In this document: in pieces, positions 27,004 through 38,059 of the stretch
Position numbering within the stretch: position 1 is the stretch's first letter
Layout: the number at the start of each line of letters is the position of its first letter
Source: Planctomycetaceae bacterium
GTDB taxonomy: Bacteria; Planctomycetota; Planctomycetia; Planctomycetales; Planctomycetaceae
Assembly (NCBI GenBank): GCA_020426325.1
Contig: JAGQQG010000030.1
Span: 1 to 63,396 of the forward strand
Length of the DNA: 63,396 nucleotides
Reading direction: 5' to 3'
Notes under the pieces: model-generated
Told to the model about the DNA's origin: nothing
The model's database searches: none
What the model saw: the letters and a program-made list of their open reading frames with translations, nothing else
Position numbers and translations under genes: made by a program

Positions 27004-27364
27004 CGTCAGGATACCTTTGTCTGAACCTTCGCATCGGGGAGCGAAATCTTGCAGCAAGAACGGTCAGTATGTTGTTTACGATCTTGAAGCCTCAAAAGTC
27101 CAGTGGCAGAGCAGAGGAACCAAACAAAGTGAAACGGCTCTGTTACCAAGAACCATGAACTCGCTGTGCGACTGAGACATTGTGTTAGTAGATCGATATG
27201 ACTTGTTGAGTTCCACCGCAGATTGGGATAGCTTGCATTTCAACATCAAGCGACGCGAATAGCGTGGCCCTATTGAGACGAATGCGAACTGCGGCGCATC
27301 CTGTTTTGTTTCGGAAGTCTTGTATTGCAACCTGTCACGATGCACTTCCGACTTGGTTTTCTTT
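27004..27364. other. Intergenic region between divergent genes
   Basis: About 360 bases between the sialidase-like gene and the multiheme cytochrome gene, which diverge. Both promoters must lie here, but I see no strong consensus match, hairpin or credible small gene. Confidence 0.5.
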
Positions 27365-29374
27365 ATGTCTGACCAACTCAAATCTGATCATTCTTCCGAG
27401 AAACCTTCAGGGCCAGGTGCGGGAAAGCATCCGATACGACAACTGATTCTGAGCACGACGATTGTCGTGGTGCTCGCAGGTGGGGTGATCTACATGCTGG
27501 CTTCCCGCGAGGAACCAATGCCTCAGCCTCTTCGGCAGCCCACGGAACCGCAGATCGCGATGATCGAGGAGCAACCGGAGGATCGCTGGCAGCCTGGCGA
27601 TTTTGTCGGCAGTCAGAAGTGTGCTGAGTGTCACTCCGAGATTGCAGAGACCTTTTCAGAGCACCCGATGGCAAACACGCTGGCAGCAATTGCTGACGAT
27701 TCTCAGATCGAAGTTGTGGAAGGCGATGCTTCTGAGTTCGAGGCTCATGGGTGCAAGCATCGAGTGGAGCGTGACGGTGACCGGATGATTCACGCCGAGT
27801 TCATGACCGACTCCGAAGGTAAGCTGGTTTACGAACAATCAGAAGAGGTGCACTATGCTGTCGGTTCAGGCAGGAATGCCAAAACGTATTTGATCGACCG
27901 CGGTGGAATCATGTTTGAGTCTCCGATCACATGGTGGGTCGGCAAACATCAATGGGATCTCTCACCGGGTTATCAGGACAACCCGCGGGAACGCTTCAAT
28001 CGCCGAGTGAGTGACGGTTGCGTCCAGTGTCATTCGGGCCGCGTTGCTCCTGCCGGTGACGGCACGTCGAACCATTTCGAGGAGCCGCCATTTCCGGAAT
28101 TGGGAATTGGCTGCGAGCGGTGCCATGGGCCGGGCAGGCGTCACGTCGAAAAGATGGAGGCCGACGACGGGGACACCGACGTTGAATCTGCTGAGGAATT
28201 GCTGATCGTCAATCCTGCTCAGTTGGATGGGCATCTCGCTGAAAGTATTTGCTACCAATGCCACAACGAGGGGAAACGTCGCATCTTGCGAAAGGGTAAA
28301 TCGTATCACGATTTTCAGCCGGGAATGGCGACTGAAGACGTTTGGACGGTGTTCGTTTCGTCGACGCCCATTGAAGCCGATGGAACCACTCCGTTTACGA
28401 GTCAGGCCGAGCAGATGCATTCCAGTGCCTGCTTTCGCGGTTCCAAAGAGCGGATGAGTTGCACGTCGTGTCATGATCCGCATCGAGCTCCCGATCCCGA
28501 CGAGCGTGCTGCGTTCTACCGTGAACGCTGTAATGATTGTCATTCCGATCACGGATGCTCACTCCCGATTGCAGAACGGGAACTGCCGCCCGCTTTCAAC
28601 TCGTGTATCCACTGCCATATGCCCTCGTCGGGATCGAGCGACATCCCACATGCATCTCATTCGGACCACCGCGTTTTGCGGAACCCTCACAATGGTCCGG
28701 ATGTCGTGGAAACTTCAAACGCGGGCAAGGTCTGGTCGATCTTCGACGAAAGCGAACAGCGCCTGCCGGAGTGGGAGGTACAACGTGCTCGAGCGTTGGC
28801 GTTGTGCGAACAAGCGCTTGAGGATCGGGATCAGCGATTGTTTGATCAGGCTGTTGCGGCTTTGGACGCTGTATTGGCACGCGACCCGAACGACGTGAAT
28901 GTGTTGCGTTCCCTCGGAGGCCTGTGCAGCTATGCGGGGAAAGATGCACAAGCCGCGATGTTGTTTGAAGCAGGTCTCCAGGCCGATCCACATGACGAAT
29001 TAAGCCTATTGAACCTCGGCTTGATGGCCTCTCGAATCGGTTCATTCCGCAAGGGACTGCGCAGCTACGAAGCCTATCTGAAACTCAACCCATGGGATGC
29101 CACGGTGTTTGCCCCGTATGTGGTCATGCTTGCTAAGTCCGGTGACCTGCCGGCCGCTGTCGAGGCAGCCGAGCGTGGACTACGGCTTGACCCGACGGAC
29201 CGGGAACTACGCCGCATCGCCGTGCAATTGTATGCGAGCATCGGCGATCAGCAGACGAGCGTGCAACATCAGGAAAAGCTGCGAGAGATCAGCAATCAAC
29301 TCGACCCTTGGGATGAGAAGCATCAAGATCGCCTCCGAAAACAGATGCAACAGAGCCCTAAGAAAGCGCGGTAA
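27365..29374 (+). CDS. Seven-heme cytochrome c fused to a TPR domain
   Basis: 669 residues from the ATG at 27365. The N-terminus is an uncleaved or signal anchor (LILSTTIVVVLAGGVIYMLAS). The middle part contains seven CxxCH heme-attachment motifs: CAECH, CVQCH, CERCH, CYQCH, CTSCH, CNDCH and CIHCH. The layout resembles cytochrome c554-type proteins. The last 220 residues hold TPR units (DRDQRLFDQAVAALDAVLAR, LFEAGLQADPHDELSLLNLG and AVEAAERGLRLDP). It should face the periplasm and carry out electron transfer while docking a partner through the TPRs; the redox partner is unknown. Confidence 0.88.
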   Translation: MSDQLKSDHSSEKPSGPGAGKHPIRQLILSTTIVVVLAGGVIYMLASREEPMPQPLRQPTEPQIAMIEEQPEDRWQPGDFVGSQKCAECHSEIAETFSEHPMANTLAAIADDSQIEVVEGDASEFEAHGCKHRVERDGDRMIHAEFMTDSEGKLVYEQSEEVHYAVGSGRNAKTYLIDRGGIMFESPITWWVGKHQWDLSPGYQDNPRERFNRRVSDGCVQCHSGRVAPAGDGTSNHFEEPPFPELGIGCERCHGPGRRHVEKMEADDGDTDVESAEELLIVNPAQLDGHLAESICYQCHNEGKRRILRKGKSYHDFQPGMATEDVWTVFVSSTPIEADGTTPFTSQAEQMHSSACFRGSKERMSCTSCHDPHRAPDPDERAAFYRERCNDCHSDHGCSLPIAERELPPAFNSCIHCHMPSSGSSDIPHASHSDHRVLRNPHNGPDVVETSNAGKVWSIFDESEQRLPEWEVQRARALALCEQALEDRDQRLFDQAVAALDAVLARDPNDVNVLRSLGGLCSYAGKDAQAAMLFEAGLQADPHDELSLLNLGLMASRIGSFRKGLRSYEAYLKLNPWDATVFAPYVVMLAKSGDLPAAVEAAERGLRLDPTDRELRRIAVQLYASIGDQQTSVQHQEKLREISNQLDPWDEKHQDRLRKQMQQSPKKAR

Positions 29375-29422
29375 CAACGATTGGTGTCCGCAACGACCGC
29401 ACGCTATTTCTGGTCTTCTGAT

Positions 29423-29986
29423 CTATTTCGCAACGTCGACGAATCGGTACATCAGGATGTCATCGAGGTACTGTCCTGGCCCGAGCTTGACCTCGCGTTG
29501 ACGACGTCCCTCTTCAGCGAAACCGAACTTTTGGTACAGCTGGATCGCGGGCCCGTTGGTCTCAACCACGGCGAGACAGAGTTTCTCAACGGCTGGATGT
29601 GCTTCGCTCCATTCGATCAGCGTTTCCAGCAAGGCACTGCCAACTCCGATTGACTGGTGATCTTTTCGTACGGAGACGCCGAGTGTGCCACGGTGGGCAA
29701 GTCGGCGGCGCTCACCGCAGGCAAAGTTCAGCATCCCGACGATGGCTCCATCGACCTCAGCCACGAGGAGCAGACTTGTTGGAGACGCAGCGTGCTGTCT
29801 GATCCAATCCTGCCGCTGTTCTTCGGTCAGTGTGAGTTCATCCGACTGTGAAATCAGAAAGGTGCTCTCCAGAAGAACACTCGTTGAATGGTCAATCAAA
29901 GCAGCCGCATCATCCAGAACTGCACTCCGCACGGTGATCAGATCACCGGACTTGCAGCGACAGCGCTTTGCTGAAAGGTAAGCCAT
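29423..29986 (-). CDS. GNAT family N-acetyltransferase
   Basis: 187 residues. It has a full GNAT fold: N-terminal ITVRSAVLDDAAALIDH, strand LLLVAEVDGAIVGMLNF, the acetyl-CoA-binding GVSVRKDHQSIGVGSALLETLIEW (the Q/RxxGxG/A motif reads QSIGVG) and the C-terminal LCLAVVETNGPAIQLYQKFGFAEEGRRQREV. This pattern is close to RimI/RimJ-like and YhhY-like acetyltransferases, so the target may be an amino group on a protein or small molecule. A truncated paralogue lies about 3.8 kb away at 25393-25617. Confidence 0.88.
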   Translation of the reverse strand: MAYLSAKRCRCKSGDLITVRSAVLDDAAALIDHSTSVLLESTFLISQSDELTLTEEQRQDWIRQHAASPTSLLLVAEVDGAIVGMLNFACGERRRLAHRGTLGVSVRKDHQSIGVGSALLETLIEWSEAHPAVEKLCLAVVETNGPAIQLYQKFGFAEEGRRQREVKLGPGQYLDDILMYRFVDVAK

Positions 29987-30059
29987 TGAGTTGAATGTAA
30001 TCTCAATACCGAGCGACGTATCACCGCGAATATGACCTAGTTGGTCAGTCCCGCTTTTC

Positions 30060-30518
30060 TCAATCCAGTTCCTCTCCCTCGGTGAGTTCGCCAGTCTCCG
30101 GTTTGGGCAGGTCTTCGTGGCGGACGACGTTGAAGATCAGTTCGGGGGTCTTGCGGCGGCTGATCGAGGCGGCGATTTCGGAGCGGAGTTTGCCGGTGAC
30201 TGCGGCCAGTTTGGTAAGGATGTCGATCGCTGGCGTGTCATCTTCTTTGTCGAGTGAAGAGACCGTCACCAGCAGTCGGGACGAGTCGGGAGCCGGGTCG
30301 ACGCTTTCGACGTACAGGCTGCGGAGCGTATCGTCGTCGCACTCGCCGCTGAGGACGTAGGACAACGTGTGCGAGACCTGTCGGCAAAGTTGACGGGCCT
30401 TGCGATCGCCTCGACCGTGCGTGCGGCGATCGAAGAATTTGCGCGGGTCCACCGCATCGTCAGGTCCGAGCTGGCCGGCGAATTCCTGTGGCTTGGAGTG
30501 TCGTCTGCGTTTGGACAT
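30060..30518 (-). CDS. rbfA: Ribosome-binding factor A-like protein
   Basis: 152 residues. The central part matches RbfA, a 30S maturation factor: RKARQLCRQVSHTLSYVLSGE, then RLLVTVSSL, and the hallmark LAAVTGKLRSEIAASISRRKTPELIFNVV. The KH-like alanine-xxx-glycine kink may be the AVTG segment. The protein has a basic N-terminal extension (MSKRRRHSKPQ) and an acidic C-terminal tail (ETGELTEGEELD). It is not beside nusA-infB, its usual location. Confidence 0.7.
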   Translation of the reverse strand: MSKRRRHSKPQEFAGQLGPDDAVDPRKFFDRRTHGRGDRKARQLCRQVSHTLSYVLSGECDDDTLRSLYVESVDPAPDSSRLLVTVSSLDKEDDTPAIDILTKLAAVTGKLRSEIAASISRRKTPELIFNVVRHEDLPKPETGELTEGEELD

Positions 30519-30520
30519 GA

Positions 30521-30548
30521 AATGTTAATGTCGAATGTCGAAATCAGA
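30521..30548. repeat. Short heptamer repeat, intergenic
   Basis: Four consecutive 7-bp units: AATGTTA, ATGTCGA, ATGTCGA, AATCAGA. It starts 2 nt past the 5' end of the rbfA-like gene. Same period as the arrays inside mutS, different sequence. Confidence 0.4.
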
Positions 30549-30720
30549 AGGATGACGAAAGCCCAAATGTTCAAAGCTCGAATAAGTGGTCTCTTCGGTG
30601 ATTCGTGCTTCCGATTTGTTTCGTCAGTTGGTACATCGAGTCCGAGTTTACCGAAACTGCCCTGCAACCTCACCCGACATCGCAGAAGGTTCGCAGGTTC
30701 GCAGATTCTCATGTCGTCCA

Positions 30721-31671
30721 TCACCTTTTGTGGCGACCGGTGCGGACTTTGGCGGCGATGCGGGTGAGGACTGAGCGGGCGCGTTGGATGCCGTCGCGGG
30801 CAGCGGCAGCGTGAGCGGTCTGCATGTGCTGGAGGAGTGTCTGACCGGTCTTGCGGTGCTGTTCGAAGGCGAGTTGTTCCTGCTCCATCCCGGGGAAGGC
30901 TTGTCGTGGCTCGACGAATTGCACATAGACCTCCTCAAAGTGCTTGCGATTGCCGGCCGAGCTGGTGACGCCGATGTCGTATTCCCGAATGTAGCGACCG
31001 ACCTGAAACAGGTTGTCACGGAGGAATCGACGTGCATCCTCCCAGTCTTTCTTGTCCTGAGCACTGCTCAAGAGTCGTTCGTCGGAGCCGAGATCGCGGT
31101 TGAGTGAACTGAGCTGGCCCTGGATGTCGCCCAGCTTACGACGGGCCGCATCGAGTTGAGTTTCCAGCAGGATGATGGACTGCCACTCCGTTGCGATCGC
31201 TTCGAGCGTGAACAGTTCGTTGCCGGTAGCGGGTGTGGATGACGCGGGCATTGGCATCATGGATTGAGCTGGCGCGATCGACATCGTCGGTGTCGCAACA
31301 GATCCGAAGTGAATCGCAATCCCCTGCGGTCCCGGATACGGCAGGGGTTGATCGAGCAGGGGATTCGCTCCCCTTTGCGACTCGTAGGTAATCCCTTGAA
31401 TGGTCCACGCCTGCACCTGAGACGCATCGAAACCTGTAGAATGCATGACCATTCGCAACGTCAGTGCCGGACCATACACCTGATAGATGTTGTCGGGGAC
31501 ATTGATCATGACACTCTGTGGAGCCGCTGCTGGCTTGAACCATCCCCAGACCACACACCCCGGCAACTGGAGCACGCTGATCGGCTCCCATGCAACGGAC
31601 GGCGGTCGTTCTGCAAAGTTCATCTCAGCCCACTGATTAGACACCAATATTTTCTCACACTGTTTCATCAT
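30721..31671 (-). CDS. Coiled-coil protein of unknown function
   Basis: About 316 residues; ATGs at 31671, 31668 and 31623 are all possible starts and none has a convincing ribosome binding site. The N-terminal third is globular (VAWEPISVLQLPGCVVWGWF, VYGPALTLRMVMHSTGFD). A Pro/Met-rich linker leads to a helical region (EWQSIILLETQLDAARRKLGDIQGQL) predicted to form a coiled coil, and a basic C-terminus (KVRTGRHKR). No family recognised. It lies upstream of the rbfA-like gene on the same strand. Confidence 0.55.
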   Translation of the reverse strand: MMKQCEKILVSNQWAEMNFAERPPSVAWEPISVLQLPGCVVWGWFKPAAAPQSVMINVPDNIYQVYGPALTLRMVMHSTGFDASQVQAWTIQGITYESQRGANPLLDQPLPYPGPQGIAIHFGSVATPTMSIAPAQSMMPMPASSTPATGNELFTLEAIATEWQSIILLETQLDAARRKLGDIQGQLSSLNRDLGSDERLLSSAQDKKDWEDARRFLRDNLFQVGRYIREYDIGVTSSAGNRKHFEEVYVQFVEPRQAFPGMEQEQLAFEQHRKTGQTLLQHMQTAHAAAARDGIQRARSVLTRIAAKVRTGRHKR

Positions 31672-31754
31672 ACGCGACTTTGATCGACAGGCGAGTCCGA
31701 AGGAATAAGGATATCCGCGGCTTCGCAAACCGATCGAACATTGTGATGAAGAAC

Positions 31755-31815
31755 CGCGAATGAGACGAATTCTGACACTCGTGGACTCGTTCTCTTGTCA
31801 TTCGCACCATTCGCG
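31755..31815. repeat. Imperfect inverted repeat upstream of mutS
   Basis: The left arm at 31755-31777 reads CGCGAATG, 3 nt, CGAAT, 2 nt, TGACA. The right arm at 31796-31815 reads TGTCA, TTCG-rich core, then CATTCGCG. The arms pair over most of their length. A second 10-bp pair, AACCGCGAAT (31752-31761) with ATTCGCGGTT (31818-31827), overlaps the same structure. Confidence 0.45.
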
Positions 31816-31931
31816 ATATTCGCGGTTGTCAAACGCTCGCGCATGGAGACGTCGTCCATCGGCAGACGATCGACAGGCGATTCGGTAGACTCGATGTTCT
31901 GGTCCATCATTCAACGGCAACATTCATCCAC

Positions 31932-34691
<2,760 letters not shown>

Positions 34692-34712
34692 CAAGCGTAG
34701 AGTTTCCATGCT

Positions 34713-34740
34713 ATTTCAGATTTGGAATCTGAGATTTCAA
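34713..34740. repeat. Short heptamer repeat downstream of mutS
   Basis: Four 7-bp units: ATTTCAG, ATTTGGA, ATCTGAG, ATTTCAA. It lies 21 nt past the mutS stop codon and upstream of the methyltransferase gene. Confidence 0.5.
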
Positions 34741-34792
34741 ATTGCTACTCGAACCTTACGTGAGATCGTGTGTCCTGATCGCGGAGTCTCCC

Positions 34793-35536
34793 ATGACCGA
34801 ATATCGCTGGAATCAGTCTGAACTCGCTGCCGGTTATGATGCCGGGGCGATGCTTGTGCATCCGTGTTACGTTCAGGTGCAGGATGCGATTCTGGCGGAG
34901 ATGGGATGCGCGGGGGCGGCGGATGGGCTGGTGGTCGATTTGGGGGGTGGGTCGGGACGGCTGGTTGAGCGGGTGCTGGACCGCTGGCCTGACACGACGG
35001 CCTTAATCATCGATCAGTCACAGGCATTTCTCGATCTGGCTGCGATGCGGCTGGAGCGATTTGGGGATCGGATTGCCTTCGCTTGCAAACGGCTTCAGGA
35101 CGATTGGCGTGACGTCGTCACTCAGCCGGCTGCTGCGATTGTGAGCATGTCGGCCATCCATCATCTGGACCCCGGTGAGAAGCAGCAGTGTTATCAGCGA
35201 TGTTTCGACTCATTGCGTCCGGGCGGCTTGTTGCTGAACGGGGACGAGGTTCGGGCTGATGCAGACGATGAGTATCGTGGGCAAGTCGAGCGCTGGGCCG
35301 AACACATGCAGAGGCTGATCGACACGAACGCCGTCACGCCAGCGATGGCCGATGCACTGCGGGGATGGAGGAAGCGAAACGTTGAACAGTTCGCTGAGCC
35401 GCGTTCGAGCGGCGATGACTGTCACGAAACGGCAGCGACTCAGCTGAGCTACTTTGAGGCAGCCGGTCTGAAGAACACGGGGGTCGCGTGGCAACGTGAG
35501 TTGTGGTCGCTGCTCAAGGGCCAACGGGTGAGCTGA
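34793..35536 (+). CDS. Class I SAM-dependent methyltransferase
   Basis: 247 residues from the ATG at 34793. SAM-binding motif I is DGLVVDLGGGSGRLVERVLDRWP, motif II is TALIIDQSQAFLDLAAMRLE, and motif IV-like AIVSMSAIHHLDPGEKQQCYQRCFDSLRPGGLLLNGDE completes the Rossmann fold. The substrate cannot be inferred. It shares 23 nt with the 3' end of the convergent DUF1570 gene, so the two transcripts overlap at their tails. Confidence 0.85.
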   Translation: MTEYRWNQSELAAGYDAGAMLVHPCYVQVQDAILAEMGCAGAADGLVVDLGGGSGRLVERVLDRWPDTTALIIDQSQAFLDLAAMRLERFGDRIAFACKRLQDDWRDVVTQPAAAIVSMSAIHHLDPGEKQQCYQRCFDSLRPGGLLLNGDEVRADADDEYRGQVERWAEHMQRLIDTNAVTPAMADALRGWRKRNVEQFAEPRSSGDDCHETAATQLSYFEAAGLKNTGVAWQRELWSLLKGQRVS

Positions 35537-36983
35537 GGTATGCGGGCGCCGAACCTGGTAACCGACTTTCTCGGATCTTCTGCTCCTCGACACTGCCGGG
35601 GACGAACGATCTGATCTGAACGGAGTAACCGCCGCTGGCAGATGGGGGCATCATGCGTCGCTCAAGATCCACGCGACGTCCGGGGGCCACGTCCTCAGCC
35701 AGCCACGAGATCCCCCAGTTCTCATGTCTCACCTGCACGACGAAGGTCAGCGTCCGAAACGGCGAGAGGTTCTTGAGCTTGCCGGTTCCTTGGGTGACAT
35801 TCCCTTTTCTGACGAGGCCCAGTTCCAGCACTCCCATCTGGTCTTGCGTGACGAGCTTGCCGACTGCGGGCTTACGTGGTTCGAGACGCACACGCTGCTT
35901 GCGTGATTCTGTGGCCAGTTGCTGACCGATGATGTTTTCCAGATCGCCCGGTGAGATGCCGAACGTTGACTGGAAATCGCTGAGGCGTCGATCTTGTGAC
36001 GTGGGCGAAAGCGGAGGAATCGTCCCCATTTGCTGAACGAAGGCTGTGTACTCCGCCGGTTTCGTCGTCACGAGGAGCCAGTGCAGGCACCAGGCGAGTG
36101 TGTAGGCATCGCCGGCGAGCACGTCGCCATGAAACGGGTCGTCCGACTGAATGACGTCCGCGAAGGTTACGGAGAACTTGCGACGGGCGTTGCCGCCATA
36201 CAGCCGATTGATACGGGTCGGGTCGACATTGATCTTGGCTCCATCGTTTTCAAACCCGGTCGCGATGCCTTCTCCGAACCACTTGGGGATGGGAGCCAGC
36301 CTCTGCATCACTCCGCGGTTGTAGACCTGCTGATGAATGGCCTCATGCAAAGGGACCGCAAACGAATCGCACTCGTCGAGACGGATGGCGAGCCAGTTGG
36401 ATAAACCAGAATAGAACCCGGAGATTGCATTGGCGGAGAGTCCGCGTCCGCCGGTCGTCAGGTTGGTGTATTCGTTGAAGTCCTCGTTGGTCTCGAAGAT
36501 CAGCATCACGAGCGGAAACTCCGGCGGAGCGACCGGAATCTGCATGTCGTCCATAAATGTGGTGAACACACGATCCACCGACTGCATGAGAGACATGGCT
36601 TTGTCGAGGAATTTTTCCATCCGTTCTGCGGACTCTTTCGGTAAAGGGGCCGTCAACACCACACCCACGACGCAGGGATCTTCAATGCGGACCTTCAACA
36701 GTTCCGGGGTGAAGGTCTCAGCAAGACGTTCGGCCATCGCCTCAGCAGTTAACGGAGTGGGATCATCACCGGGCACTCGTTTGCTGACCGACTCCTCAGA
36801 AACGAGTCGCCAGCGTCCGTCGTCCTGTTCGAGTGCCAGGAACCCCTGGCCTGTCCCCGCCAGCCTTGCGTTGACCGTCTGCTCTTTCCCCTCAGCGTCA
36901 ACGTACGTGAACTCGTCCGACTGGCCATTGCTGGTTAGCGACGACAGCACAACGATAACGAACAGCACGCGGAGATGTGACAT
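35514..36983 (-). CDS. Secreted DUF1570 protein, peptidase-like
   Basis: 489 residues with an N-terminal signal peptide (MSHLRVLFVIVVLSSLTSNGQS). After an SLA1-like strand region (FTYVDAEGKEQTVNARLAG), the core DUF1570 domain has the gluzincin-like HEAIHQQVYN (HExxH variant HEAIH) and WFGEGIATGFENDG, which supplies the third Glu ligand. These features suggest a zinc-dependent metallopeptidase fold acting outside the cytoplasm. A C-terminal region continues with strand-rich sequence (FVVQVRHENWGISW). Activity is unproven for this family. Confidence 0.85.
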   Translation of the reverse strand: MSHLRVLFVIVVLSSLTSNGQSDEFTYVDAEGKEQTVNARLAGTGQGFLALEQDDGRWRLVSEESVSKRVPGDDPTPLTAEAMAERLAETFTPELLKVRIEDPCVVGVVLTAPLPKESAERMEKFLDKAMSLMQSVDRVFTTFMDDMQIPVAPPEFPLVMLIFETNEDFNEYTNLTTGGRGLSANAISGFYSGLSNWLAIRLDECDSFAVPLHEAIHQQVYNRGVMQRLAPIPKWFGEGIATGFENDGAKINVDPTRINRLYGGNARRKFSVTFADVIQSDDPFHGDVLAGDAYTLAWCLHWLLVTTKPAEYTAFVQQMGTIPPLSPTSQDRRLSDFQSTFGISPGDLENIIGQQLATESRKQRVRLEPRKPAVGKLVTQDQMGVLELGLVRKGNVTQGTGKLKNLSPFRTLTFVVQVRHENWGISWLAEDVAPGRRVDLERRMMPPSASGGYSVQIRSFVPGSVEEQKIRESRLPGSAPAYLSSPVGP

Positions 36984-37079
36984 GAGATTGACTGCTGGGG
37001 AAGAGTCACGACACTGACAGAATCGTCAGTCAGGGACCCTCAGCGTATCACACCACCGTCAACGGATTCCAACCCGAGG

Positions 37080-38000
37080 TCAACTTCGTTTGAACATCGA
37101 AGAGAGTCGGTTTCGGATGCGGTAACTCTGGAAGTCATAGAACTCCCGAAGTGGTGCTTCACCAACAGGTCTCGGCGATTCGCCATTTCGCCGTCGACGG
37201 TCATTCAGGGCGTAGAGCACCTGGCGGCGGTACAAGTCGGGGGTGCGGAAGGTAATGCTGTACGAAATCGACACCTCGTCGCCATTCTCGACCCAGTGCG
37301 GGTACGTCACCGGAAAATGCAGGCCGTATCCGGACTGAAGATCAAACGTCCAGCCCTTCTCGCGATTGGCGTCCTCCAACTGGAGATTGCGCTCCTGATC
37401 ATCCGAATCGGAATACAACTGTTCGAGGTCCTGTTCGCTGAGGATCGAGCGATCTCGCCCATCGAACATGCGAATCTTCTTGGCCCCTCGAATCTGAAGC
37501 AGGAAGTTGTGCTCCGGGTCGATGTGGTAGGGCGTGACAGACCCGGGTGATGTCAGGAAGATGAACGACTGTGGGCTGCACATTCCGGGATAGATTGGCT
37601 CGGAATGAACAGCCACCTCTGCCAGACATCGCTCCAACAGATCGGCATACTCCGGATCCTGCTCGACGTACTTCAGCACCAGCCACGACTTGCACTCGCG
37701 TATGCGGCGGATCGTCTCCGCAGCCGAGAGGCCGTTCGCGGGCGTCTTTCCCGGCTCGACGACCACGGGCAGATTCCCTGCGTTGTATTCGATGTGTTTC
37801 TCGGGCAGCGTTTGTGCCAGCTGCAATAACCGATCCACGTTGAACAATGGATGGTCACACAACTGATGCTCAATGAGGAACGGTTCCCGACCGAACTTCT
37901 CTGCAAACAGACCAGGATCGATGTCCAGCAGACGTCTCTGACCCGCGACGGGAGGACAAGAGGGTTCCGACCGATTTGAGGTTTCAGCAGATTGAATCAT
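37080..38000 (-). CDS. JmjC/cupin-like oxygenase family protein
   Basis: 306 residues from the ATG at 38000. The sequence around residues 150-240 fits the JmjC/cupin_8 type of 2-oxoglutarate-dependent oxygenase: metal ligands are probably His159 and Asp161 (YHIDPEHN) and His235 (YPHWVENG). DPEHNFLLQIRGAKKIRMFD matches the strand after the HxD motif, but no downstream Lys is obvious. It could hydroxylate a protein or small molecule. It lies 59 nt downstream of the CelD-like acyltransferase on the same strand. Confidence 0.75.
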   Translation of the reverse strand: MIQSAETSNRSEPSCPPVAGQRRLLDIDPGLFAEKFGREPFLIEHQLCDHPLFNVDRLLQLAQTLPEKHIEYNAGNLPVVVEPGKTPANGLSAAETIRRIRECKSWLVLKYVEQDPEYADLLERCLAEVAVHSEPIYPGMCSPQSFIFLTSPGSVTPYHIDPEHNFLLQIRGAKKIRMFDGRDRSILSEQDLEQLYSDSDDQERNLQLEDANREKGWTFDLQSGYGLHFPVTYPHWVENGDEVSISYSITFRTPDLYRRQVLYALNDRRRRNGESPRPVGEAPLREFYDFQSYRIRNRLSSMFKRS

Positions 38001-38059
38001 GGGAGGACTCTTGAAGGTCAATGCACAGGGTTGTGATGGACTCGTCGCAGACAGAATTT

